A DNA stretch of 64,000 bases. It comes from Pseudoalteromonas phenolica. Its GTDB lineage: Bacteria; Pseudomonadota; Gammaproteobacteria; Enterobacterales; Alteromonadaceae. The stretch is from contig NZ_PPSW01000008.1 in the NCBI RefSeq assembly GCF_005876835.1, positions 124,001-188,000 of the forward strand, in the 5' to 3' direction. A program made the position numbers and the translations under genes. Positions 45,437 to 55,527 of this stretch are shown piece after piece (position 1 is the stretch's first letter; every line of letters starts with the position of its first letter). The notes beneath the pieces are model-generated. The model saw only the letters and a list, made by a program, of their open reading frames with translations, was not told where the DNA came from and did not search any database.

Positions 45437-46519
45437 ATGACTTCTAAAACTGTACTACACGCTAAGCACGTAGAAGCTGGCGCAAAAATGGTTGACTTCC
45501 ACGGTTGGGAAATGCCAATCAACTATGGTTCACAAATCGAAGAGCACAACGCGGTACGTACTGATGCAGGTATGTTCGACGTATCTCACATGACGATTGT
45601 GGACGTTAAAGGCGCAGACGCAAAAGCATTCTTACGTAAGCTTGTAGCGAACGATGTAGCTAAGCTAGAGGTACCTGGTAAAGCACTTTACACAGGCATG
45701 TTAAATGAAGAAGGCGGCGTAATTGACGACCTTATCATCTACTTCTTCTCTGACACTGAATACCGCCTAGTTGTTAACTCAGCAACGCGTGAAAAAGATT
45801 TAGCGCACATTGCTAAAGTAGCGGCTGATTTCGCAGTAGAAATCACTGAGCGTCCTGAATTTGCAATGATCGCAGTACAAGGTCCTAACGCAAAAGAAAA
45901 AACAGCTAAAGTACTTGATGACGCGCAAAACGCTGCAGTTGAAGGGATGAAACCATTCTTCGGTGTACAAGCGGGCAATCTATTCATTGCAACGACTGGT
46001 TACACAGGCGAAGCAGGTTACGAAATCGTTGTACACAACGATGATGCAGCTGACCTTTGGCAAAAATTATTAGACGCAGGCGTCGCTCCGGCTGGCCTTG
46101 GCGCACGTGATACGCTACGTTTAGAAGCGGGCATGAACCTATACGGTTCAGATATGGATGAAACTGTATCTCCACTTGCTGCAAACATGGCTTGGACGAT
46201 TGCATGGGAACCTGAAGATCGTGACTTCATCGGTCGTGAAGCGGTTGCTAAGCAACGTGCTGAAAAGAGCACACACAAGCTAGTTGGTCTAGTACTTGAA
46301 AGCAAAGGTGTTCTACGTGGTGGCTCTAAAGTTGTCGTAGAAGGTGGCGAAGGTATCATTACTTCTGGTACATTCTCTCCGACATTAGGCTTTAGTGTTG
46401 CACTAGCGCGTGTTCCTCGCTCAACGGGCGAAACAGCGCAAGTAGAAATGCGTAAAAAGTTAGTTGACGTTAAAGTAGTGAAGCCTTGCTTCGTACGTAA
46501 CGGCAAGTCAGTTATTTAA
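45437..46519 (+). CDS. gcvT: Glycine cleavage T-protein (aminomethyltransferase)
   Basis: Transfers the methylene group from aminomethyl-lipoyl GcvH to tetrahydrofolate, releasing ammonia. The 360-residue protein shows [20 protein letters not shown] at the N-terminus, the MFDVSHM motif with the catalytic-site Asp, [10 protein letters not shown] and [23 protein letters not shown] precedes the ATG. First of gcvT-gcvH-gcvP. Confidence 0.97.
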   Translation: MTSKTVLHAKHVEAGAKMVDFHGWEMPINYGSQIEEHNAVRTDAGMFDVSHMTIVDVKGADAKAFLRKLVANDVAKLEVPGKALYTGMLNEEGGVIDDLIIYFFSDTEYRLVVNSATREKDLAHIAKVAADFAVEITERPEFAMIAVQGPNAKEKTAKVLDDAQNAAVEGMKPFFGVQAGNLFIATTGYTGEAGYEIVVHNDDAADLWQKLLDAGVAPAGLGARDTLRLEAGMNLYGSDMDETVSPLAANMAWTIAWEPEDRDFIGREAVAKQRAEKSTHKLVGLVLESKGVLRGGSKVVVEGGEGIITSGTFSPTLGFSVALARVPRSTGETAQVEMRKKLVDVKVVKPCFVRNGKSVI

Positions 46520-46575
46520 TATTAATAAGGGCGAACCATCGCCCAGTTATTACACCGAACCAAAGGAACAAAAAG

Positions 46576-46965
46576 ATGAGCAACATTCCTAGCGAGTTAA
46601 AATACGCGTCTTCACACGAGTGGGTTCGCGCTGAAGGCGACGGCGTTTACACTGTAGGTATCACAGAGCACGCACAAGAGCTTCTAGGCGACATGGTATT
46701 CGTTGAATTACCAGAAGTTGGTGACGAAGTTGACGCTGGCGAAGACTGTGCAGTAGCAGAGTCTGTAAAAGCAGCATCTGACATCTACGCACCTATCACT
46801 GGTGAAGTTGTAGCAATCAACGAAGACCTTGAAGATTCACCAGAAAACGTTAACAACGACGCATACGGTGACGGTTGGTTGTTCAAAGTTAAAGCGTCTG
46901 ACGAGTCAGAGCTTGCGAACCTTCTTGACGCTGAAGGTTACGAAAACACAATCGACGAAGACTAA
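46576..46965 (+). CDS. gcvH: Glycine cleavage H-protein
   Basis: Lipoyl carrier protein that shuttles the aminomethyl group between GcvP, GcvT and lipoamide dehydrogenase. The 129-residue protein has the lipoylated Lys in [15 protein letters not shown] near residue 65 and the family motifs SSHEWVR and [12 protein letters not shown]. It is 56 bases after gcvT, with AAAGGAACAAAAAG before the ATG, and is followed by a strong hairpin. Confidence 0.97.
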   Translation: MSNIPSELKYASSHEWVRAEGDGVYTVGITEHAQELLGDMVFVELPEVGDEVDAGEDCAVAESVKAASDIYAPITGEVVAINEDLEDSPENVNNDAYGDGWLFKVKASDESELANLLDAEGYENTIDED

Positions 46966-46980
46966 TTACTTCGTTGATCA

Positions 46981-47010
46981 CAAAAGCCCCTTGTGGGGCT
47001 TTTGTTGTTT
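46981..47010 (+). terminator. Terminator between gcvH and gcvP
   Basis: CAAAAGCCCC pairs perfectly with GGGGCTTTTG around TTGT, followed by T-rich sequence. gcvP begins 170 bases later, so it probably has its own promoter or depends on read-through. Confidence 0.85.
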
Positions 47011-47177
47011 TAAACTTTTAGAGTTTAATTTTTAAAAAGGTCCGTACTAAACCATACAGAGTACAGAACTTTTTCATCAACTTAGCGATAGGTTGATAAA
47101 GCTGAAGCCAGAGCAGTACCCGCAGCAGGAATCAGCACTAACCCCCTAAATTTTTTGGATCATAGGAATCTAGACTA

Positions 47178-50069
47178 ATGTCAAACGCTAAATCTCTTGA
47201 GCAATTAGAGCAAAAGCAAGATTTTATCCGCCGCCATATTGGCCCTACACCGGCACAAGTGAGCGACATGCTATCGGCACTTAACGTATCGAGCGTTGAA
47301 GAGCTAATCACGCAAACAGTACCAGCTGGTATTCGTTTAGAGCAGGGTTTAGCAGTGGGTGAGAGCCGCACAGAAGTTGAAGCACTAAGCTACCTAAAGT
47401 CTGTTGCTAGCCAAAATAAAATCTTTAAATCTTACATCGGTCAGGGCTACCACCCAACACATGTACCGAATGTAATTTTACGTAACGTATTAGAAAATCC
47501 AGGTTGGTACACAGCATATACGCCATACCAGCCTGAGATCGCTCAAGGTCGTTTAGAATCACTATTAAACTTCCAAACGTTGACGATTGACATCACAGGT
47601 CTAGACCTAGCATCTGCATCTCTACTAGATGAATCAACTGCAGCAGCAGAAGCAATGGCACTTGCTAAGCGCGTATCTAAAGCGAAAAAAGCAAACATCT
47701 TCTTCATCGCTGACGACGTTCACACACAAACAATCGACGTTGTAGCAACACGTGCAGCGCAGTTTGGTTTCGAAGTTGTAGTAGGTCCTGCGGCAGATGC
47801 AGCAAACCATGAAATTTTTGGTGCATTATTCCAGTACCCAACAACATCAGGTGAAGTGGTAGACATCACTGACCTAATCGCACAAGTACAAGACAAAAAA
47901 GCGATTGCCTGTGTTGCTGCTGACATCATGAGCTTAATGCTACTTAAAGCACCAGGTAAACTTGGCGCTGACGTAGTACTTGGTTCGGCACAGCGTTTTG
48001 GTGTACCTATGGGTTACGGTGGTCCACACGCGGCATTCTTCGCAACACGCGACAAGTACAAGCGTTCACTACCAGGTCGTATCATCGGTGTATCTAAAGA
48101 CCGTTTAGGTAACGACGCACTTCGTATGGCGATGCAGACTCGTGAACAGCACATCCGTCGTGAAAAAGCGAACTCAAACATCTGTACAGCTCAGGTACTT
48201 CTTGCAAATATGGCTGCGTTCTACGCGGTTTACCACGGTCCACAAGGTCTTAAGACGATTGCACAGCGCATTAACCGTTTCGCAAGCATCTTAGCGACAG
48301 GTCTTAAAACGAAAGGTGTAAGCCTTAAGCATGACACTTGGTTCGACACAATTACAGTGGTAGCTGACAACAAAGAAGAGATCGTTGCACGCGCAATCGC
48401 GGCAGAGACTAACTTTGCAACGAACCACGCGGGTGAGTTCTCAGTATCTGTGAACGAAACAACAACACGTGCAGACGTACTGGCACTATTTGATGTTATT
48501 TTAGGTGAAGGCCACGGTCTTGATGTTGCAGCACTTGATGCACAAGTATCTGCAGACGACATCACAGGTATTCCTGCAAGCCTAGTACGCGACGACGAAA
48601 TCTTAACGCACCCTAACTTCAACTCGTACCACAGCGAGACTGAAATGCTGCGTTATATCAAGCGTCTTGAAAACAAAGATTTAGCGCTTAACCACTCAAT
48701 GATCTCGTTAGGTTCATGTACTATGAAACTAAACGCGACAGCTGAGATGATCCCAGTAACTTGGCCTGAGTTTGCAGAGCTTCACCCGTTCTGCCCACTA
48801 GATCAAGCACAAGGTTACCAAACAATGATTGGTGAGCTTCACGACTGGTTAGTAAACATCACAGGTTACGACGCAGTATCTATGCAGCCTAACTCAGGTG
48901 CACAAGGTGAATACGCAGGTCTTATCGCGATTCGTAAATACCACGAGTCACGTGGCGAAGGTCACCGTAACGTCTGTTTAATCCCAAGCTCAGCACACGG
49001 TACTAACCCGGCATCTGCGCAAATGGCAAGCATGAAAGTTGTGGTTGTTGCATGTGATGACGACGGTAACATCGACATGGCTGACCTTAAAGCGAAAGCG
49101 GAAGAAGTGTCAGAGAACCTATCTTGTATCATGGTTACTTACCCGTCTACACACGGTGTATACGAAGAGTCTATCCGTGAAGTATGTGAGATTGTTCACC
49201 AGCACGGCGGCCAAGTTTACATGGACGGCGCAAACATGAACGCGCAAGTAGGTGTAACTAGCCCAGGTTCAATCGGTTCAGACGTATCGCACTTAAACCT
49301 ACACAAAACATTCTGTATTCCACACGGTGGCGGTGGCCCAGGTGTTGGTCCTATCGGTGTTAAATCGCACCTAGCGCCATTTATGCCTAACCACAGCGTT
49401 ATCAACGTACCGGGTACAACAGAGGGCAATGGTGCAGTTTCTGCAGCGCCTTACGGTTCAGCGGCTATCTTACCTATCTCTTGGGCATACATCACAATGA
49501 TGGGCTCTGAAGGCCTTAAGCAAGCGACTGAAATGGCTATCGTGAACGCAAATTACCTAACTGAGAAGTTAAGCGAGCACTACCCAATTCTTTACCGTGG
49601 TCAAAATAACCGTGTTGCACACGAATGTATCGTTGACTTGCGCCCTATTAAAGAAGAGACGGGTATTTCAGAAATGGATATTGCTAAGCGTCTTCAAGAC
49701 TATGGCTTCCATTCACCAACTATGTCGTTCCCAGTAGCGGGCACGTTAATGATCGAGCCAACTGAGTCTGAGTCTAAGGTTGAGATTGACCGTTTCATCG
49801 AAGCTATGGTGTCGATTAAAGCTGAAGTGAATAAGATTGCTTCTGGCGAATGGTCTATCGAAAACAACCCACTCGTATTTGCACCGCACACGCAAGCAGA
49901 CGTACTAAGTGGCGATTGGGACAGAGCATACGACCGTTTCTACGCTGCATTCCCAGTGAAATCGGTAGCGAAAGATAAGTTCTGGCCAACAGTGACACGT
50001 ATCGATGACGTGTTAGGTGACCGTAACCTTATCTGTTCTTGCCCTGCAGTTGAGACTTATGCAGAGTAA
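47178..50069 (+). CDS. gcvP: Glycine dehydrogenase (decarboxylating), P-protein
   Basis: PLP enzyme that decarboxylates glycine and loads the aminomethyl group on GcvH. The 963-residue protein is the single-chain form. The N-terminus is [36 protein letters not shown] follows, and the PLP lysine sits in [17 protein letters not shown] near residue 710. [12 protein letters not shown] and [11 protein letters not shown] are also conserved. It ends at a strong terminator. Confidence 0.97.
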   Translation: MSNAKSLEQLEQKQDFIRRHIGPTPAQVSDMLSALNVSSVEELITQTVPAGIRLEQGLAVGESRTEVEALSYLKSVASQNKIFKSYIGQGYHPTHVPNVILRNVLENPGWYTAYTPYQPEIAQGRLESLLNFQTLTIDITGLDLASASLLDESTAAAEAMALAKRVSKAKKANIFFIADDVHTQTIDVVATRAAQFGFEVVVGPAADAANHEIFGALFQYPTTSGEVVDITDLIAQVQDKKAIACVAADIMSLMLLKAPGKLGADVVLGSAQRFGVPMGYGGPHAAFFATRDKYKRSLPGRIIGVSKDRLGNDALRMAMQTREQHIRREKANSNICTAQVLLANMAAFYAVYHGPQGLKTIAQRINRFASILATGLKTKGVSLKHDTWFDTITVVADNKEEIVARAIAAETNFATNHAGEFSVSVNETTTRADVLALFDVILGEGHGLDVAALDAQVSADDITGIPASLVRDDEILTHPNFNSYHSETEMLRYIKRLENKDLALNHSMISLGSCTMKLNATAEMIPVTWPEFAELHPFCPLDQAQGYQTMIGELHDWLVNITGYDAVSMQPNSGAQGEYAGLIAIRKYHESRGEGHRNVCLIPSSAHGTNPASAQMASMKVVVVACDDDGNIDMADLKAKAEEVSENLSCIMVTYPSTHGVYEESIREVCEIVHQHGGQVYMDGANMNAQVGVTSPGSIGSDVSHLNLHKTFCIPHGGGGPGVGPIGVKSHLAPFMPNHSVINVPGTTEGNGAVSAAPYGSAAILPISWAYITMMGSEGLKQATEMAIVNANYLTEKLSEHYPILYRGQNNRVAHECIVDLRPIKEETGISEMDIAKRLQDYGFHSPTMSFPVAGTLMIEPTESESKVEIDRFIEAMVSIKAEVNKIASGEWSIENNPLVFAPHTQADVLSGDWDRAYDRFYAAFPVKSVAKDKFWPTVTRIDDVLGDRNLICSCPAVETYAE

Positions 50070-50105
50070 TGAATGGTCGGTCGTGCCTTAGCGCGGCAAT
50101 GATTT

Positions 50106-50139
50106 AAAAAACCGCCTTAAGTAATTAAGGCGGTTTTTT
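50106..50139 (+). terminator. Terminator after gcvP
   Basis: AAAACCGCCTTAA pairs with TTAAGGCGGTTTT around GTAA, followed by further T, 37 bases past the gcvP stop. Confidence 0.92.
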
Positions 50140-50140
50140 T

Positions 50141-50375
50141 GTGGGTGTAGGTCGTCATTTATGGCGACATTCTAATACCTGTAGCAACGGCTTTTACTAC
50201 CTCGGTAGCAGCGATTTCATATCGCGTCTTGTGATGGTGTGTGGGTCGTGCTTTAGCGCGACAGGCTAATATTATTGTCGCCATAGACGACCTACAAGGG
50301 AATAAAACACCTCGGCAGCAGCTATTTTATATCGCGTTTTGTGATGGTGTGTGGGTCGTGCTTTAGCGCGACAGG
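50141..50375. repeat. Cluster of REP-type palindromes after gcvP
   Basis: Contains GTAG plus GTCGTCATTTATGGCGAC (50147-50168) and its inverse ending CTAC near 50294. It also has two 65-bp units, 50201-50265 and 50311-50375, each with GTAGCAGC-type or GCAGCAGC-type sequence followed by GATTTCATATCGCGT or a variant, and then GTGG plus GTCGTGCTTTAGCGCGAC. The first half of those units is the reverse complement of the right half of the units in the 25 kb array, so both loci belong to one REP family. Confidence 0.85.
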
Positions 50376-50390
50376 TTTGAAATTAGCCTT

Positions 50391-50815
50391 CAATTTTATT
50401 CTTTGTCGCGTTGGCGACGGCAACCAAGGTGGCGGTAAGTATTTCAATTCAATAATGTGCAGATATTCATCCATGAAGCTTCTGCCTGTCGGCATCCTTG
50501 CCTCCACTTCCTCGCGCTGCGAAACTTCGTTTCGGTCACTCGTCACCCCACGGCGCCCCTCCATCACGCTTAATCTTCAAAACGCTATTGATGAAGGTGC
50601 AAAATATACGTTGCGAAGCAAGGTTACTTTTGCGCAAGGTGAAAGGAGTAATTTTAACTATTGCTGAGCCTTTCACTTTCCCATCCTTGGCGAAATCATG
50701 GCTTGGCTCGCATCCATGCGAGCACATTACTCATCAACTGCTTATTTTCAGGCGTGATAGAAGGGGGAGGGGAGTTGTCTTCTGGTTTTGTGTTTTGGGC
50801 TGCACGATGCAAGAC
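50391..50815. repeat. Long dispersed repeat, copy A
   Basis: About 425 bases that match 53612-54025 in the same orientation over nearly the whole length, by eye at roughly 85 percent. Shared blocks include TTTGTCGCGTTGGCGACGGC, CATCCATGAAGCTTCTGCCT, GCTGCGAAACTTCGTTTCGG and AGAAGGGGGAGGGGAGTTGT. Short open frames across it carry no convincing gene. The two copies bracket the esterase and transposase genes. Confidence 0.85.
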
Positions 50816-50844
50816 CTAACCCTATTATTCCTCTGTAAGCACAT

Positions 50845-50874
50845 TTGACATATTAGTTAATTTGTTATTTTATA
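50845..50874 (+). promoter_or_regulatory. Sigma-70 promoter of the esterase-like gene
   Basis: A perfect -35 TTGACA at 50845-50850, then TTTTAT (17-base spacing) or TTTATA (18-base) as -10, ending about 30 bases before the ATG. Confidence 0.6.
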
Positions 50875-50904
50875 TACCTAAAACAGTAACAAGGATGAGT
50901 TAGG

Positions 50905-52245
50905 ATGAAGTCGCAATTTAAACATGTCGCCACATTAGCAACAGTCATTTTTATGTTTGGCTGTGGTGGGGGTAGCAGCACTACGCAAAACGATAGTGTA
51001 GTCACAGAGGTATCAACTTCAACGTCTACAGATTCTGTAAATACGCGTGCTTATGAACAATATGTTGTGACGCATGCCATGCAGCTAGATTCATTAACCG
51101 ACAATAATAATACTAGTGATTTGGCCCAAATAACTGCGCACTTTAATGACAAGCGGATTGTACAACTAGGTGAAAGCACTCATGGTTCTAAACAAATGAA
51201 CCAAATAAAAACCAGACTGATAAAGTACCTTCATCAGAATCACGATTACAACGTAGTGGCTTTTGAAAGCTCTATGTATAGTTGTAATTTAAAGCTAGAA
51301 ACTAACATTAAAACAGCACAATCACTGCTAACGAGCTGTGCTTTTGGTATTTGGCATAGTGATGAAGTGCTAGAGTTATTCGATTATATAATAGAGACTC
51401 AAAGTACCGACAGGCCGTTAAAGTTAGCAGGGTATGATGTACAGTTTTCTAGTGGCAATTACCCAGCTTCAAGTCTTCACGACTATTACGAGCAAATTAT
51501 TACGCAAAACCAACTGACTCCTAATTTCGATATCACTACTCATTTACAGCAATACATAAACACAGGTGATGCAGGTATTCGGTGTAGAGATAACAAACAG
51601 TGTGAGCAATTTGAAGATACGTATTTAGATGCAATCGCAAGCTTAGAGTTAATAACTCATTATTTTGAGAGTCTTGGAAATGACTTTGTTTTACCTACCG
51701 CGATTACCAAATCACAGCACTTTAGATTGTTGATGTTAAAAGCAGATATTGAAGGGGGCGTGAGCGCAGGAATGAAGGCAAGAGATACGGGCATGGCGGA
51801 GAATTTTATTACGCTTGCAGAAGATATATACCCGAATGAGAAAGTGGTTATTTGGGCACATAACTTCCATATTTCAGAGTCCTACCCAAGCCAATATTAT
51901 CAAGATAAATTCATGGGGGCCTTACTAAACGACTACTATTCAGATGAGCTATACACGGTTGGTATATATATGCTCTCTGGTGAAAGCGGTAACAACAATA
52001 GAAGACCAGTGCCCGTGACTGCGCACCAAGCAGATTCTTTAGAGTCAATTGTCCAGGCTACAAGTTTAGCACCGCTTTTTTTACCCTTGAGTAAAGAGAA
52101 TCAAAGTGGGAGCAGTGACGATTGGCTACATACTCAAACGCGGGCAAAAGAGTGGGGAGAGGGTAATGCTGAAGTGGTACTTAGTGAAAACTACGATGCG
52201 CTTATTGTGATAGATACGTCATCTTTACCTGACTACCTTGATTAA
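50905..52245 (+). CDS. Erythromycin-esterase-family lipoprotein
   Basis: A 446-residue protein of the erythromycin esterase (Ere/EreA-like) superfamily. The signal peptide ends in a lipobox-like FMFGC, so the protein is probably a lipoprotein. The catalytic-region motifs are present: RIVQLGESTHGSKQM near residue 90 with the conserved Glu and His, VVAFESSMYS, LAGYDVQF, and KVVIWAHNFHIS near residue 315. Chromosomal homologues often do not act on macrolides; substrate is unknown. It is bracketed by long direct repeats and followed by an IS200-like element, suggesting it sits on acquired DNA. Confidence 0.8.
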   Translation: MKSQFKHVATLATVIFMFGCGGGSSTTQNDSVVTEVSTSTSTDSVNTRAYEQYVVTHAMQLDSLTDNNNTSDLAQITAHFNDKRIVQLGESTHGSKQMNQIKTRLIKYLHQNHDYNVVAFESSMYSCNLKLETNIKTAQSLLTSCAFGIWHSDEVLELFDYIIETQSTDRPLKLAGYDVQFSSGNYPASSLHDYYEQIITQNQLTPNFDITTHLQQYINTGDAGIRCRDNKQCEQFEDTYLDAIASLELITHYFESLGNDFVLPTAITKSQHFRLLMLKADIEGGVSAGMKARDTGMAENFITLAEDIYPNEKVVIWAHNFHISESYPSQYYQDKFMGALLNDYYSDELYTVGIYMLSGESGNNNRRPVPVTAHQADSLESIVQATSLAPLFLPLSKENQSGSSDDWLHTQTRAKEWGEGNAEVVLSENYDALIVIDTSSLPDYLD

Positions 52246-52278
52246 ATAATAAAGAGTGGACGGGGCATTCATATATAA

Positions 52279-53545
52279 AATTTAAACAGGACACCCACCT
52301 AAAAAATTGACCAATAAATATCCATCTCCTACTATTAAACTCAAGACTTTCAAGTAGGCATATACAATGACAAAGGCACGAGAGCAACAAGTGAGCTTGC
52401 AAGATACCAAGTACTACCACTGCATTTCACGCTGTGTGCGTCGTGCCTATTTGTGTGGTGAAGATACGCATACGGGCAAATCTTACGAGCATCGCAGGCA
52501 ATGGATAGAAGATAAACTGCAACAGGTATCTAAAGTGTTTTGTATTGATGTATGTGCGTATGCGGTTATGAGTAATCACACTCACTTTGTACTGTACGCA
52601 GACGATAAAAAAGCAAACAGACTCAGCGACAAAGCCGTGGTTATTCGCTGGCATAAACTGTTTAAAGGCACGCTCCATACGCAGAAGTTTTTGGCTGGTG
52701 AGACGCTTGATAAAGGCCAGCAGTTCTTTTTAGCCAGAGAGATAAAAGAGTTCAGACATCGCTTGTCTGATATTAGTTGGTTTATGCGGGTTTTAAATGA
52801 GCATATTGCCCGAAAAGCCAATAAAGAAGACAACTGCACAGGCCGGTTCTGGGAAGGCCGCTTTAAATCTCAAGCGCTATTAGACGAAGCTGCCTTAGCT
52901 GCATGTATGGCTTATGTAGATTTAAACCCTATTCGCGCTAAGATGGCGAAAACGCCAGAAACCTCAGAGCATACGAGCATTAAAAAACGCATCGAATCAG
53001 CAAAAGAGGGAAAGCAACCCAAGTGTTTACTTCGCTTCTCTGGTAGTCCCAGAAAGTATATGCCTAAAGGTCTACCTTTCGAATTTAAGTATTATCTACA
53101 GCTGGTAGAGCAAACAGGGCAGTGCATACGTGCAGATAAAAGAGGTTCAATCGACTCCTCTCAGCCTATTTTAACGAGATTAAATATTTGCCCTGAAAAC
53201 TGGCTAAAACTTACCACGCAATTTACCAAGTCTTTTAGAGGGGCAGTAGGCCGTGAACAGTCACTGCAAAGCTATTGTGACCACGTACAATTAAAGCGGC
53301 GTAGCAATTTAACCCAATGCCAAAGGCTTTTTGCCTAAATATCTCATACTCTTCTTTGTACTTACTTGGTTGTTTATCGATAGCCACGTAGGTTCATTAT
53401 ACTTTCACAGTCACTCACTTTGGTTTTTAATCATTTACTTACCTTTTTGGGTTTAGGTTTAGACATTTGAATTGGTTAGCCTGCATACAGACCTTGTTAT
53501 TGGCTTTTTGTTTTTAAAAGTTAAAGTGGCTGTCCTGTTAATTAT
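52279..53545 (+). mobile_element. IS200-like insertion element carrying the 323-aa transposase
   Basis: The left end TTTAAACAGGACACCCACCT (52281-52300) and the right end, which reverse complemented reads TTAACAGGACAGCCACTTTAA in part (near 53523-53541), are imperfect inverted repeats around the transposase gene. A second, truncated copy of the left end and gene start is at 57476-57695, which supports the left boundary. The right boundary is blurred by a triplicated end. Confidence 0.7.
52367..53338 (+). CDS. IS200/REP-associated-type (Y1) transposase
   Basis: A 323-residue protein of the Y1 transposase (HUH) superfamily. The metal-binding HUH motif reads SNHTHFVLYAD near residue 70, and the RAYT-like block TGRFWEGRFKSQALLDE and YVDLNPIRAKMA is near residues 160-195. 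In the helix where the RAYT at 57874 has GRYYVRYFN, this protein has SWFMRVLN, with no Tyr at the aligned positions, so its nucleophile is not obvious. It is common in marine gammaproteobacteria as a multicopy transposase-like gene. Confidence 0.8.
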   Translation: MTKAREQQVSLQDTKYYHCISRCVRRAYLCGEDTHTGKSYEHRRQWIEDKLQQVSKVFCIDVCAYAVMSNHTHFVLYADDKKANRLSDKAVVIRWHKLFKGTLHTQKFLAGETLDKGQQFFLAREIKEFRHRLSDISWFMRVLNEHIARKANKEDNCTGRFWEGRFKSQALLDEAALAACMAYVDLNPIRAKMAKTPETSEHTSIKKRIESAKEGKQPKCLLRFSGSPRKYMPKGLPFEFKYYLQLVEQTGQCIRADKRGSIDSSQPILTRLNICPENWLKLTTQFTKSFRGAVGREQSLQSYCDHVQLKRRSNLTQCQRLFA

Positions 53546-53606
53546 GTTGGATTTAAAGTGGCTGTCCTAATAAATAAATTAAAAGTGGCTGTCCTAATAA
53601 ATAAAT
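53523..53606. repeat. Triplicated element end
   Basis: AAAGTGGCTGTCCT occurs three times, at about 53523, 53554 and 53582. The last two are parts of a 27-base direct repeat (AAAGTGGCTGTCCTAATAAA and the next seven bases). They follow the transposase gene and resemble the inverted left end of the element. Confidence 0.8.
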
Positions 53607-53611
53607 TAATG

Positions 53612-54025
53612 TTCAATTTAACCCTTTGTCGCGTTGGCGACGGCAACCAAAGGGCGGAAGCTTTTCAATTTAATAACGTGCAAAAATTCATCCATGAAGC
53701 TTCTGCCTGTCGGCATCCACCTCGCGCTGCGAAACTTCGTTTCGGTCACTCGTCACCCCACGGCGGCCCTCTATCACGCTTAATCTTCAAATAATGCAAT
53801 TAATGAAGGTGCAAAATATACGTTGCGAAGCAAGGTTGCTTTTGCGCAAGGTGAAAGGAGTAATTTTAACTATTGCAGAGCCTTTCTCTTTCCCACCCAT
53901 GGACTAAATCAGCCTTGCAGCGCATCCATGCGAGCACATTACTCATCAATTGTTTATTTTCAGGTGTGATAGAAGGGGGAGGGGAGTTGTCTGTTGGTTT
54001 TGTGTTTAGGGTTGAGCAATGCAAA
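53612..54025. repeat. Long dispersed repeat, copy B
   Basis: Same orientation and content as copy A at 50391-50815. Differences are small indels, such as loss of about 14 bases after TGTCGGCATCC and a changed segment near 53895-53920. Its left edge meets the triplicated end of the IS200-like element. Confidence 0.85.
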
Positions 54026-54383
54026 ATCACACCCTGTGAATTTACGAGATAGGAAAAGAGGCAGTGGCTTTAATCTAAAGAGTAAAACCAACGACTTTTA
54101 CTCCATTGATTCCAAGCCTTACCTTAATCCCATAACCTACAGACAACACCTTTGCCCTTTTATCACACCCAGGAAAGAAAAAATTGATGAGTAATGAGCT
54201 CATATAGTGGCGGTTATGTTTAAGGTTGCACAGTGCAAGGTCTTAACCGCTTTATTTTAAGGTTATGAATTTATTGCTTTTAATTTCTATCCATTTTCTA
54301 TTGGTATAAAAATAGATTTCAAATAAGACTAAGTAAACACTGCTTTTTAATATGCTCTAAAACTTATACAGGGCGTTTTATTT
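54026..54383. other. 358-base non-coding interval before the MBL-fold gene
   Basis: No supported gene. It contains GCGGTTATG...TTAACCGC dyads around TTGCACAGTGCAAGG (about 54210-54250), a hairpin-forming stretch that resembles the tail of the long repeats (TGCACGATGCAAG near 50800). The MBL gene promoter must lie in the last 100 bases, which are AT-rich. Confidence 0.5.
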
Positions 54384-55502
54384 ATGAAACTAAAAACACT
54401 AACATATGCTATTTCTTTAGTGCTGGTAACTGGTTGTTCTTCTCCAATAGAGCGCATTGAAAACCCTGAATTTACAAATGCTAGAGAAGGCGGACATACT
54501 AATTTATTTCCAAGTCATTTTGTAGGTAATGGCCCTCATCATATTAATGATGATTTAGATCTACTTAAACCAGAAGAAAAAAAGGTCGTTGAAAGAGCAT
54601 TTTTAGATCCTGTGCCTTCTCATAAATACAGTAAAAGCTTTGGTTACAACTTTAGTGATTTAGTGTATTCAAACATTGAGATTAATGCAGAAAAAAAGGG
54701 CGAGTTAACTTGGTTGGGACATGCTAGCTTTTTAATCCAGCAGATGAATAATGATGCTCTAGTCACAGATCCTGTATTTCATGAGTTTGACGGTTTTTTG
54801 GGTTGGTTAGGGCAGCGAATGAGTACCTCATTTGTTCGTCTTGGGGAGGCACCAGTAAAAGCAAAAGAGCTGGATTTTGTTTCAGGGGTTTTAATTTCCC
54901 ATGATCATTTTGACCATCTAAGTAATACGACACTAAGGGAGTTTAGTAAAAATACACATTTATATTTACCCTTAGACAGTAGTAGTGATGTTGATTATGA
55001 AAATGGACCTAAAACCGAAATGGACTGGTATACACATACTCAACACAATAAAACCCAAGTACATTTTTTACCAAGTAATCATAACTCTTCCCGAGGCATG
55101 TTTGATGGCGATCACAGCCTATGGGGCAGTTGGTTGCTAGATGATGGGCAGTATAAGGTGTATTTTGCTGGAGACACGGGGTATAGCGATGTGTTTAAAG
55201 ATATAAGAAAGAAAATGGGGGCGATGGATGTCTGTTTAATGCCAATTGTTGCCTACCATGAAGCTAAAAGAAGTGTGCATATGTCGCCAGAAGATGCAAT
55301 AAAAGCTGCGAACGATTTAGGCTGTAAGGTATTTGTTCCTTGGGGATATGGTACTTGGACTTTAGGCTGCGAACATGTTCATGAGCCGCTTAGACGGTTG
55401 GATTTAGCTCTTAAACAGTCTCCACCAAACTTCATAGTAAAAACGCTAAAAATGGGAGAAAGCCTTAATTATCACGCATTGCTTAGCGCAGTAAAAAAGT
55501 AA
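54384..55502 (+). CDS. Metallo-beta-lactamase-fold hydrolase, lipoprotein
   Basis: A 372-residue protein with signal peptide and lipobox LVTGC, so probably membrane-anchored on the periplasmic side. The MBL motif HxHxDH is present as SHDHFDHLS near residue 173; further metal ligands are probably the His of LPSNHNSSRG, the Asp of FAGDTGYSD and a His in the C-terminal HVHEPLRR. The layout (ELTWLGHASFLIQ then DPVF) matches the UlaG/NAPE-hydrolysing phospholipase D-like group. Substrate unknown. It is convergent with the ToxR-type regulator gene. Confidence 0.86.
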   Translation: MKLKTLTYAISLVLVTGCSSPIERIENPEFTNAREGGHTNLFPSHFVGNGPHHINDDLDLLKPEEKKVVERAFLDPVPSHKYSKSFGYNFSDLVYSNIEINAEKKGELTWLGHASFLIQQMNNDALVTDPVFHEFDGFLGWLGQRMSTSFVRLGEAPVKAKELDFVSGVLISHDHFDHLSNTTLREFSKNTHLYLPLDSSSDVDYENGPKTEMDWYTHTQHNKTQVHFLPSNHNSSRGMFDGDHSLWGSWLLDDGQYKVYFAGDTGYSDVFKDIRKKMGAMDVCLMPIVAYHEAKRSVHMSPEDAIKAANDLGCKVFVPWGYGTWTLGCEHVHEPLRRLDLALKQSPPNFIVKTLKMGESLNYHALLSAVKK

Positions 55503-55527
55503 CTAATAGCGGTTGTATTTTGATGGC

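Noticed and set aside
50341-50848. Two ORFs over the long repeat copy A
   Set aside because: They lie in REP and dispersed-repeat DNA, have repeat-derived translations and no ribosome binding site; the second repeat copy breaks the frames.
50905-52245. Calling the esterase-like gene a macrolide resistance gene
   Set aside because: The family motifs are present, but many chromosomal members are not macrolide esterases; no substrate evidence in the sequence.
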